Source of the DNA: G001797105 sp964528155
GTDB taxonomy: Bacteria > Chloroflexota > Anaerolineae > Anaerolineales > E44-bin32
Direction: 5' to 3'
DNA: 64,000 bases
NCBI GenBank assembly: GCA_964528155.1
Contig: CAZGRL010000010.1
Location: 1-64,000 of the forward strand
The notes under the pieces were generated by a model. The model saw only the letters and a list, made by a program, of their open reading frames with translations. It had not been told where the DNA came from and searched no databases. Both the position numbers and the translations under genes were made by a program. The first letter of the stretch is position 1; each line of letters begins with the position of its first letter. Shown here piece after piece: positions 8,884 through 16,322 of this stretch.

Positions 8884-8944
8884 GCGCCTCCCCGTCGGGA
8901 GCGCCTCCCGCAGTCAACCAGATAGGGCTCGGGAGGCGGAGGAC
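8884..8944 (+). promoter_or_regulatory. Leader with alternative hairpins next to the Shine-Dalgarno
   Basis: GCGCCTCCC occurs twice (8884-8892 and 8901-8909). Both copies can pair with GGGAGGCG at 8931-8938, which is fused to the GGAGGA ribosome-binding site (8938-8943) of the downstream flavoprotein gene. A third short hairpin (CTCCC/GGGAG at 8888-8901) competes for the first copy. Mutually exclusive pairings beside a Shine-Dalgarno are typical of leader-based translational control, but no known riboswitch class is recognised. Confidence 0.35.
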
Positions 8945-8947
8945 AGC

Positions 8948-11374
8948 ATGAAAGACCAGGCAACAGTTGTCATCATCGGTGGCGGCATCATGGGGGCCAG
9001 CGTAGCCTACCATCTGGCCAAGCTCGGCTGGACGGATGTCCTGTTGCTCGAAAAGGGCGAACTCGCCAGTGGCGAATCAGCCTTCGCCGCCGGGTTGGTG
9101 ACGCAGTTCCATACCTCGCCGACCCTGATGGAGATCCGCAAATACAGCATCGATCTCTTCAGCGAACTGGGTCTCTTCGAACATGTCGGAAGTCTGCGCC
9201 TGGCTTCGAGCGAGGCGCAGTTGAAGGAACTCCAACGAAATGTGAGCCAGGCCAAGGCCATCGGGCTGGAGGTCGAGATCATCTCGGCCAGCGAGGCGGT
9301 TGAACTCTTCCCAGGCATGACCGATAAGAGTCTTTACGGGGCGGTCTATCTTCCGCGTGATGGTCATCTCGACCCATACAGCGCCACCACAGGCCTGGCA
9401 GCTCGCGCCAAGGAACTTGGCGTCGCGATACAGACTGACGCCCGGGTGACCGGGATCGAACTCTCCGCCAGAGGCGAGGTCTCCAAAGTCCGAACTGTGC
9501 AGGGTGATGTGCGGGCGGAGATCGTGGTGAACGCCGCCGGCATTTGGGGCCCTCAAGTGGCGGCCATGGCCGGCGTAGCCATCCCAACCACCCCGGTCGA
9601 CCACCAGCACATCGCCTTGAAAGCCGTGACCGACAACGTCCTACCCCACGAGACGCCGTGCGTTCGCGACCCCGACAACCTGGTCTACTTACGAGAAGAA
9701 GCCGGCGGGCTGGTCGTCGGCGGCTACGAACTCGACCCACACGCGCGCTGGATCGACGGCACCCCGTGGGACCATGGCGGCAAGGCTCTACCCGGGGACT
9801 TCGATCGCTTCGAGCCCTTGATGGAAGGCTTGATCCGCCGGCTTCCCTTCGTCGAGAGGGCCGAGATCGTCAGCCTGGTGTGCCACCCCGGCGCCTACAC
9901 CCCCGATTCGCGACCGCTTCTGGGACCATCGCCGGAGGTCCGCGGCCTATGGATGGCTGCAGGTCTCTCACTGAACGGTTTCGGCGGCGCCGGCGGGATG
10001 GGCAAGGTCCTGGCAGAGTGGATCGTCGAGGGCGAGCCTCCTCTGGACGTGTTCTCGTTTCATGCCTGGCGCTTCGGAAGGGACTACCGCGACCCATCCT
10101 ACGCCGCCGAACGGACTCGCGAGGGGGTCAAGTATTATTACCTGCTGCGCTATCCGAATGATGAAAACGAATGGGCGCGGCCACACAAGGTGAGTCCGGT
10201 CCATTACCGCCTCCAGGACCGGGGCGCGGTTTTCGGTGAGAAGAACGGTTGGGAGCGAGTCAACTTCTTCAATCCGGGCAAACCCTGGCGGCGGGCAGGC
10301 GCCGATCAGCGGCAGTGGGGGTGGAATCGTCCGCCGTACTTCGAGCGAGTCTCCGAGGAGCATCGGGCCGTTCGAGAGCGTGCCGCCCTGTTCGACATGT
10401 CATCGTTCGGCAAGATCGACGTCAGCGGCCCCGGTTCCGTGAAACTACTTCAACGACTTGCAGACAATAACGTCGACACCAAGGTCGGAAAGGTCATTTA
10501 CACGCAATTCCTCAACACCCGGGGCGGCGTCGAAGCCGATCTGACCATCACCCGCCTGTCTGAAGACCGCTTCAGGGTCATCACCGGCTCCGGTTTCATC
10601 GGGAATGACATCGGCTGGATCAAGATGCACATTCAGCCCGAAGATGGCCCGGTTGAGGTGCGCGACACGACTGAGGAACTTGCATGTCTTGGCCTTTGGG
10701 GCCCGCGAGCGCGCGATGTGCTGCGGGCGATCACCGAGAGTGATGTTTCCAACCAGGCTGTTCCATACATGTCGGCGCGGGAGATCGACGTCAGGGGCAT
10801 CCCCGTCTTGGCCCAGCGTGTGACGTACGTGGGCGAGCTGGGTTGGGAGCTCTACATGTCAAGCCAGAGCGCCGTCCAGGTTTGGGATGCACTGGTCCAA
10901 GCCGGCAAGCCGGTAGACATTGACACCGGAGGCTACAAGGCGCTGGACTCGCTGAGGTTGGAGAAGGGCTACCGCTACTACAGCATGGACGTCACAACGG
11001 TTGAGAACCCGTACGCCGCTGGACTGGGCTTCGCCGTCCGTCTGGGGAAGGGCGACTTCATCGGCCGTCAGGCGCTGCTCGAGATCAAGGAGCGCGGGAT
11101 CGACCACAGACTTTGCACGATTACCGTCGGTGATGAAGACTATTTGTGTATCTACGGTGGCGAAGCGGTATGGTCAGAAGGAGCTGTCGTCAGCAGGTTG
11201 CGAAGCGCCGGCTACGGCCACACGCTTGAGAAGAACATCGCCTACACCTACCTGCCCATCGCGCTGACCGAGCCCGGCACGCCACTGCATGTAGAGGTCT
11301 TTGGTCAGACGATCCCCGCCGTGGTGACACCTGACGTGCTCTACGATCCCGAGGGCACAAAGCTGAGAGCATAG
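8948..11374 (+). CDS. Second FAD-dependent dimethylglycine/sarcosine dehydrogenase-like protein, lacking the FAD-linking histidine
   Basis: An 808-residue paralogue of the flavoprotein at 2539-4977 with the same domain order: FAD domain (GGGIMG near residue 11), middle linker barrel, and C-terminal GcvT-type folate domains (YVGELGWELYMS, GYKALDSLRLEKGYRYY). At the flavinylation motif it reads GESAFAAGL, with Phe46 in place of His, so covalent FAD attachment by the usual route is not expected. The ATG follows a strong GGAGGA site. It is convergent with the corrinoid/folate operon on the other strand. Substrates are probably N-methylated glycines or a related amine; the two paralogues may act on successive intermediates. 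Confidence 0.86.
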   Translation: MKDQATVVIIGGGIMGASVAYHLAKLGWTDVLLLEKGELASGESAFAAGLVTQFHTSPTLMEIRKYSIDLFSELGLFEHVGSLRLASSEAQLKELQRNVSQAKAIGLEVEIISASEAVELFPGMTDKSLYGAVYLPRDGHLDPYSATTGLAARAKELGVAIQTDARVTGIELSARGEVSKVRTVQGDVRAEIVVNAAGIWGPQVAAMAGVAIPTTPVDHQHIALKAVTDNVLPHETPCVRDPDNLVYLREEAGGLVVGGYELDPHARWIDGTPWDHGGKALPGDFDRFEPLMEGLIRRLPFVERAEIVSLVCHPGAYTPDSRPLLGPSPEVRGLWMAAGLSLNGFGGAGGMGKVLAEWIVEGEPPLDVFSFHAWRFGRDYRDPSYAAERTREGVKYYYLLRYPNDENEWARPHKVSPVHYRLQDRGAVFGEKNGWERVNFFNPGKPWRRAGADQRQWGWNRPPYFERVSEEHRAVRERAALFDMSSFGKIDVSGPGSVKLLQRLADNNVDTKVGKVIYTQFLNTRGGVEADLTITRLSEDRFRVITGSGFIGNDIGWIKMHIQPEDGPVEVRDTTEELACLGLWGPRARDVLRAITESDVSNQAVPYMSAREIDVRGIPVLAQRVTYVGELGWELYMSSQSAVQVWDALVQAGKPVDIDTGGYKALDSLRLEKGYRYYSMDVTTVENPYAAGLGFAVRLGKGDFIGRQALLEIKERGIDHRLCTITVGDEDYLCIYGGEAVWSEGAVVSRLRSAGYGHTLEKNIAYTYLPIALTEPGTPLHVEVFGQTIPAVVTPDVLYDPEGTKLRA

Positions 11375-11422
11375 CTTCAGTCAGTACTTCAATATCACCA
11401 AATCGATCCGATCGGTTTCCGG

Positions 11423-12337
11423 CTAGGCTGTCTCGGTTCCGGACCTCAACTCGCGTCGACGGGCACGCCGAGCTGCACGCTCTGATCCGGCTTCCGAGGC
11501 TCCTCGATGCGCCTGCAGCCAGGCCTGGCAGTTTTCATCCTGGGCGCGCATGACATTGCCCGCCATGATTGCCAGGCGGATCTCTTCCTCAAGCGGGTTG
11601 GTGATGGCCGCTGTCAGCCCGGCCGCCATCGCCATTGTCAAAAACGCAGCATTCAGGCGCAATCGGTCCGGGAGACCGAAGGAGATATTCGACGCGCCGC
11701 ATATCGTGTTCACTCCGAGCTCCTTGCGGACTCGTCGAACAACCTCAAAAAGCGACATGCCGGCGTTGGCGACTGCCCCCACCGGCATGGCCAGCGGGTC
11801 GATCAGCACATCCTGCCGCGGGATGCCGTACGATTCGGCTCGCTCGACGATCTTCTTCGCCACGGCGAATCTCACCGCCGGATCCTCGGATATCCCCGTT
11901 TCATCGTTGGCCACCCCGATGACCGCCGCTCCGTATTCCTTGATCATGGGGAGCACGGCTTCCAGACGCTCATCCTCGCCCGTCACCGAGTTCACGAGCG
12001 GCTTTCCTTGGTAGGCTTTCAGCCCGGATTCCAGCGCGGCAACGACAGATGAGTCGATACTCAGCGGGACTTCGACGACGCGCTGCACGATGCGTATCGC
12101 TTCGGCGAGAATGCCCGGCTCATCGGCGAGCGGAATGCCAGCGTTGACATCCAGGATGTGGGCGCCGGCGGAGGCCTGAGCCAGTGCGTCTTCTCGAACC
12201 CGGGTGAAGTCCCCGGCGGCCATCTCGACCCCCAGTCTCGAGCGGCCGGTCGGGTTGATCCTCTCGCCAATGATGACAAACGGCAGTCCCGGTCCGATCC
12301 GAACTTCGCGTGAAGGTGAAGTAATCACGGTTTCCAT
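11423..12337 (-). CDS. Methyltetrahydrofolate:corrinoid methyltransferase (pterin-binding fold)
   Basis: A 304-residue TIM-barrel protein of the dihydropteroate-synthase-like methyltransferase family. PFVIIGERINPTGR opens the barrel, ILDVNAGIP gives the pterin-binding Asp/Asn, and CGASNISFGLPDR carries the conserved Asn that positions N5 of the folate. Members move methyl between methyl-H4folate and a corrinoid protein. The C-terminus carries about 35 extra Arg/Ala-rich residues. The start shares one base with the stop of the metF-like gene (TGATG). It is the last gene of the corrinoid operon and would link the corrinoid protein to folate. Confidence 0.88.
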   Translation of the reverse strand: METVITSPSREVRIGPGLPFVIIGERINPTGRSRLGVEMAAGDFTRVREDALAQASAGAHILDVNAGIPLADEPGILAEAIRIVQRVVEVPLSIDSSVVAALESGLKAYQGKPLVNSVTGEDERLEAVLPMIKEYGAAVIGVANDETGISEDPAVRFAVAKKIVERAESYGIPRQDVLIDPLAMPVGAVANAGMSLFEVVRRVRKELGVNTICGASNISFGLPDRLRLNAAFLTMAMAAGLTAAITNPLEEEIRLAIMAGNVMRAQDENCQAWLQAHRGASEAGSERAARRARRRELRSGTETA

Positions 12338-13302
12338 CAGCTTGAAGCATCCTCTCTTTCAACGACATGAGCATTCCGCCCGGATTGTCGCCGAGGCAGC
12401 AGTCCGGACTCTTCGATGATCTCGGCCACAAGCTCTTCCTGCCGGTAGGCCATCACGTGCACGCCGCTCACCCCTTCAATTTCCCGGAGTTCCTGGATGA
12501 TCTCCACGCAAAGCCGTTTGCCTTCTTCCCGCTGTCGGTCGGCCGGGACCGAGCGTAACCTCTGGATCACTTCGTCGGGGATCACGACGCCCGGGACGCG
12601 CGAGCGAAGCCATTCGGCCGTCTTGGCCGAGCGCAGTGGACCAACTCCGGCCAGGATGAAGACCTGTTTATCCAGACCGAGGTCGCGCACGGCGGTCATG
12701 TAGCGGCGCATCAGCCCCAGGTCAAAACAAAACTGAGTCTGCACGAATTCCGCGCCGGCCTCAGCTTTTTTGGCCAGCCTGAGCGGTCGAAAATCGAACG
12801 GCGGCACAAAGGGATTCGCCGCGGCGCCGAGAAAGAATCTTGGTGGGGCTTCGAGGCTCCGTCCGCTGAGAAATCTACCCTGGTCACGCAAGATCCGCGC
12901 TGTGCGCAGCAAGCTGATCGAGTCCAGGTCGAAGACCGACTTTGACTCGGGCTGATCTCCCGCCTGCACCCCATCCCCGGTGAGGCACAGCAGGTTGCGC
13001 ACCCCCATGGCCGCCGCCCCCAGAAGGTCCCCCTGAATAGCGATCCGGTTCTTATCGCGGCAGGAGACCTGCATCACCGGTTCATACCCGGCGCGCGTCA
13101 ACAGGGCACACATGCCGACGCTCGACATGTGGACGTTGGCGCCGGAGGCGTCGGTTGCATTGATCGCATCGCAAACGGAGGCAAGGACCAGAGCGCGGTC
13201 GTAGACCGCCTGCGGATCAGCGCTGTCGGGTGGGTTGAGCTCGGCGGTTACGGCGAAGCGCCCGGAGCGCAGCACGCGTTCCAGCCGTGAACCGGAATTC
13301 AT
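12337..13302 (-). CDS. metF: Methylenetetrahydrofolate reductase (MetF family)
   Basis: A 321-residue FAD-type TIM barrel. FAVTAELNPPDSADPQ holds the catalytic Glu near the N-terminus. NLLCLTGDGVQAGDQPES resembles the FAD-binding segment, and FVQTQFCFDLG is the conserved folate-site segment. The enzyme interconverts methylene- and methyl-H4folate. It overlaps the zinc-site protein upstream by 4 bp (ATGA) and abuts the methyltransferase downstream, so translation is likely coupled. In this setting it probably runs in the oxidative direction, feeding methyl groups from demethylation into the folate pool, or it supplies methionine synthesis. Confidence 0.9.
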   Translation of the reverse strand: MNSGSRLERVLRSGRFAVTAELNPPDSADPQAVYDRALVLASVCDAINATDASGANVHMSSVGMCALLTRAGYEPVMQVSCRDKNRIAIQGDLLGAAAMGVRNLLCLTGDGVQAGDQPESKSVFDLDSISLLRTARILRDQGRFLSGRSLEAPPRFFLGAAANPFVPPFDFRPLRLAKKAEAGAEFVQTQFCFDLGLMRRYMTAVRDLGLDKQVFILAGVGPLRSAKTAEWLRSRVPGVVIPDEVIQRLRSVPADRQREEGKRLCVEIIQELREIEGVSGVHVMAYRQEELVAEIIEESGLLPRRQSGRNAHVVEREDASS

Positions 13303-13754
13303 TCATCCCACCCCGTCGGTGTGCCCTGGCCCGGTCTGCGGACTTCGTTGATCCAGGCCGAGCTGTCCTTCAGTCGCCGATCGACCGGGGGAAGGATGTG
13401 GAGAATCTCGCGTCCGTTGACCGGCATCCGCTTCGAACGCTCCCAGGCCTGCATCCACACGCAGTCCATTTCCGGCAAGACCTCACACCTGCCATCCGCC
13501 CGCACACCGCCGCAGGGGCCGTTGCGCATCTCCTTGGGACATGTCATCGGGCAGGTCATCCCGGTCTGATGCAACACACACTGTCCGCACATCCTGCAAT
13601 CGAATATCGGCCCCCTGGTGATGCGCTCTCCGAACACGAAAAGGTGCTCGACACGTCCACCTGGTGTAAGCCAATGCCGCAGGGGTGCCAACGCATGGCG
13701 CGTCGCATCGTATGCCAGCTCGAGCAGATGCGGACGAACCTGTAGTACAGACAC
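13299..13754 (-). CDS. MetV-like / MTHFR C-terminal zinc-site protein
   Basis: A 151-residue protein with a dense cysteine cluster (CRMCGQCVLHQTGMTCP, MTCPKEMRNGPCGG, then RCEVLPEMDCVWMQAWERS) typical of the stand-alone domain found with acetogen MetF proteins and annotated as methylene-THF reductase C-terminal. In acetogens such MetV partners pair with MetF and help accept electrons. It overlaps metF by 4 bp, which fits a two-subunit enzyme. The cysteines could bind an Fe-S cluster or zinc. Confidence 0.82.
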   Translation of the reverse strand: MSVLQVRPHLLELAYDATRHALAPLRHWLTPGGRVEHLFVFGERITRGPIFDCRMCGQCVLHQTGMTCPMTCPKEMRNGPCGGVRADGRCEVLPEMDCVWMQAWERSKRMPVNGREILHILPPVDRRLKDSSAWINEVRRPGQGTPTGWDE

Positions 13755-13780
13755 CCGCCTTGCCTTGACCTCCTGCGCGA

Positions 13781-14083
13781 TCAGCCCTCGAGGCCTCCGC
13801 CAACAGCCAACTGTCGCAGACGCGTCTCGGGGTATTCGCGCTCCAAAACGGCACAGACCGCTTGAGTTGCTTCGTCGGCGGAAGCGTTACTCTCCTCCCA
13901 GTCGGAGGTGCGCCAGGCGCCGAGGTAATCATCCGTCCCGGCCATTCCGGAGATCATGGCAGCTTGGTCGATCGCCTGCTGAAACCGATCGCTCAGCGGT
14001 CGTGAGGCCTTGGCCTCCCCCGAGCGAGCCTTGACCTGGGCCGGGATGTCGCGCCAGTAGACAACTTGCACCCGTGTACTCAT
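13781..14083 (-). CDS. Small 'virulence factor' family protein (PF13769-like)
   Basis: A 100-residue cytosolic protein beginning MSTRVQVVYWRDIPAQV. The YWRDIPAQV phrase followed by a helix and a mid-domain TDDYLGAWR is the hallmark of a small family labelled virulence factor in databases. Its biochemical role is unknown to me. Its position between a DUF1638 gene (4-bp overlap) and the MetV-like gene argues for a housekeeping role in folate/corrinoid one-carbon metabolism rather than virulence. Confidence 0.65.
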   Translation of the reverse strand: MSTRVQVVYWRDIPAQVKARSGEAKASRPLSDRFQQAIDQAAMISGMAGTDDYLGAWRTSDWEESNASADEATQAVCAVLEREYPETRLRQLAVGGGLEG

Positions 14084-14691
14084 CGCATAAGCTCCTGAAG
14101 CCGCGACTCGAGCGCCCCAAGCCCAACTTGGCGGACTTCAAGCGGAAGATGGATCTGGTCGGCCGCCCATTGCGCTTTCTCTTTGAGCCGCGCGTCATCT
14201 GTCTGTGCGAGGTAGACCGCACGGACGTAGTTTCCAAAGTAGTCCTTCAGAAGCTCGGGGTGCCGATCAAGCCCCAGGCCCTGGATGACAAGGTGGTCAA
14301 AGGAACGCACCAGAAAGTCAGTCAGGAAGAATGTTCCCGTCGCCTCTTGCACCAATGTCTCGAAACGATCGCCGGCGTACATCTCGTAACAATGCGGTCC
14401 GGTCACTCGCTCGACGCCTTCCGCTTCAAGCATCTGATCCAGCACGCCCCCCGTGCCGCAGTCGCCAAAGACCACGACGACGCGCTCGTACTCCGCTCGG
14501 GCCTCACGGATGCGTCTCTGAACGGCCGGGGGGATCCGTTCGGGGCGATTGTGCAAGAGTGCCGGGACGCCTAACACATCCGCCCGCCATTTGTGTTTCT
14601 CCTTCAGGGCAAGAACCTCGCGCGCCAACGCACCGCAGGCGATGATCGCCGTCGCAGGCTGCCCACCGAAGGTCGTTATTCCCTCACCCAC
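14080..14691 (-). CDS. DUF1638 family protein
   Basis: A 203-residue soluble protein with the features I associate with DUF1638: AIIACGALAREVLAL near the N-terminus, LHNRPERIP, and YERVVVVFGDCGTGG with a conserved Cys in the middle. Families of this kind recur beside corrinoid methyltransferases and their reactivases. The function is not established. The gene lies 19 bp after the homocysteine methyltransferase gene and overlaps the next gene by 4 bp, so it belongs to the same transcript. Confidence 0.72.
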   Translation of the reverse strand: MGEGITTFGGQPATAIIACGALAREVLALKEKHKWRADVLGVPALLHNRPERIPPAVQRRIREARAEYERVVVVFGDCGTGGVLDQMLEAEGVERVTGPHCYEMYAGDRFETLVQEATGTFFLTDFLVRSFDHLVIQGLGLDRHPELLKDYFGNYVRAVYLAQTDDARLKEKAQWAADQIHLPLEVRQVGLGALESRLQELMR

Positions 14692-14710
14692 GCGTCATGA
14701 GCCTCGCAGA

Positions 14711-15619
14711 CTACTTGACCTGGGCCAGGCGTTCACCCAGCGCCGATTTCATCTTGGTCAGGTGAGCCGGCGTGCTGCCGCAGCATGCACCGATGATCCG
14801 GGCGCCGGCCTCGGCCGCCTGGACGGCGTAGCGGGCCATCTCGTCCGGACCGGCGTCGTAGACGGTCTTTCCATTCACCCACTTGGGAATGCCGGCATTC
14901 GACTTGGCCACAAGCACGGCTTCCGGCGCAACATCATGCATCTTTTTGATAACATCAAGGATCTCTTCCGGCCCGTTCCCGCAGTTCCCGCCGACGGCAA
15001 CGACCTCGAGTTCCTCGAGAGCCTTTACGGCTTCTTCAGGCGCGACGCCCATCATCGTCCTGCCATGAGTGTCGAAGGTCATCGTGGCCACAACCGGGAT
15101 CTGCGTAGAGATGGTCTTTACGCCTTCGATGGCAGCCCGAAGCTCCTCCAGCGCCGAGATGGTTTCGATCCAGATCACATCGGCGCCGCCACCGATCAGG
15201 GCCTGGGCCTGTTCAGCAAAGCCGGAAACAGCATCGGCGTAGATCAGGTTGCCGAAAGGCTCAAGCAACTCTCCGCTAGGTCCGATGTCGCCGACAATCA
15301 GGGCGCCACTTCCGACCTCGGCGACAACTCGACGCGCCAACACAACGCCGGCATGGTTGAGTTCCGTCGCCCGGTCCTGCAAGTTGTGCATTCCAAGTCG
15401 GAAGCGATTGCCTCCGAATGTGTTGGTCAGAATCATCTGCGCGCCGGCTTCGAGATAGCCGCGGTGAACCGAAGCGACGCGATCGGGCTGCTCGACGTTC
15501 CACAGCTCAGGTGAGCCGCCTTGTTCGAGGCCAAGACTGAAGAGCATCGTTCCCATGGCTCCGTCAGCCAGGATCACTTCGGATTGACTGAGTAGCTCTT
15601 GTAGAGGGTCCATGGTCAT
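14711..15619 (-). CDS. Homocysteine S-methyltransferase family protein (BHMT / MetH N-domain type)
   Basis: A roughly 302-residue zinc TIM barrel. It starts ILADGAMGTMLF, has TNTFGGN, and carries the zinc ligands VGGNCGNGPEE and GACCGSTPAH. These enzymes transfer a methyl group to homocysteine, taking it from betaine or from a corrinoid protein. The ATG at 15619 overlaps the TGA of the corrinoid protein gene (ATGA), so the pair is probably translated together and this protein may draw methyl from that corrinoid carrier. The longer frame up to 15694 only overlaps the neighbour. It is too short to be a whole MetH; cobalamin- and SAM-binding parts are absent. Confidence 0.85.
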   Translation of the reverse strand: MTMDPLQELLSQSEVILADGAMGTMLFSLGLEQGGSPELWNVEQPDRVASVHRGYLEAGAQMILTNTFGGNRFRLGMHNLQDRATELNHAGVVLARRVVAEVGSGALIVGDIGPSGELLEPFGNLIYADAVSGFAEQAQALIGGGADVIWIETISALEELRAAIEGVKTISTQIPVVATMTFDTHGRTMMGVAPEEAVKALEELEVVAVGGNCGNGPEEILDVIKKMHDVAPEAVLVAKSNAGIPKWVNGKTVYDAGPDEMARYAVQAAEAGARIIGACCGSTPAHLTKMKSALGERLAQVK

Positions 15620-16311
15620 CCCGCCTCGGCCTGGCCGCGCTTGATCACCACGAGTTTCTTCGCGGTCTCGACCGCCACGGCCGCATCGCGACAATAGGCA
15701 TCGGCCTCAATCTCCTCGGCGAAGGCAGCGTTGAGCGGAGCGCCTCCGACGAGCACGATCACATCTTTCCGCAACCCGGCATCCTTCAGCGCCTGGATAA
15801 CGACGCTCATGTAAGGCATCGTCGTCGTCAGAAGCGCGCTCATCCCTACGATAATCGGATTGTGCTCACGCACGGCGGCCAGAAACTTGTCGGCGTCGTT
15901 GTTGATCCCAAGATTCACAACTTTGAACCCGGCACCTTCCATCATCATGGCCACCAAGTTCTTGCCGATATCATGAATGTCTCCCTTGACCGTCCCGATG
16001 ACCATCGTGCCGATCTGCGGCGCGCCGGTCTCAGCCAGAAGCGGTCTCAGAATCTCCATCCCGGCCTTCATGGCCTTGGCCGCCATGAGGACTTCCGGCA
16101 CAAACAGAATGCCGTCACGGAAGTCAGCGCCAACGATGTCCATCCCGGCCACCAGAGCCTTGGTCAGCACGTTATACGGCGACATTCCCCGGCGCAGCAG
16201 TTCGTTCACGCCGGCGACGATCTCGCCCGCCAGGCCGTCATACAGATCATCCTGCATCTGCTCGATCAGTTCGGGTGTTTCAAGTTTGCCGATATCAGGT
16301 TCGTCGCTCAT
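15616..16311 (-). CDS. Methyltransferase cognate corrinoid protein (MtbC/MttC-like)
   Basis: A 231-residue protein with a helical cap (about 10-95) and a Rossmann-like B12 domain. GDIHDIGKNLV supplies the DxHxxG lower cobalt ligand (His113). It is followed by SALLTTTMPYM and VLVGGAPLN, the usual corrinoid-contact segments. Such proteins carry a methyl group on cobalt between a substrate methyltransferase and a folate or thiol methyltransferase. It lies 11 bp downstream of the reactivase gene and overlaps the homocysteine methyltransferase gene, in the order expected for a working three-component system with the MttB-type protein. Confidence 0.9.
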   Translation of the reverse strand: MSDEPDIGKLETPELIEQMQDDLYDGLAGEIVAGVNELLRRGMSPYNVLTKALVAGMDIVGADFRDGILFVPEVLMAAKAMKAGMEILRPLLAETGAPQIGTMVIGTVKGDIHDIGKNLVAMMMEGAGFKVVNLGINNDADKFLAAVREHNPIIVGMSALLTTTMPYMSVVIQALKDAGLRKDVIVLVGGAPLNAAFAEEIEADAYCRDAAVAVETAKKLVVIKRGQAEAG

Positions 16312-16322
16312 GCGCCTCTCTC

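Noticed and set aside
14711..15619. Complete cobalamin-dependent methionine synthase MetH
   Set aside because: Only the homocysteine-binding domain is present; folate, cobalamin and reactivation functions are on separate genes.
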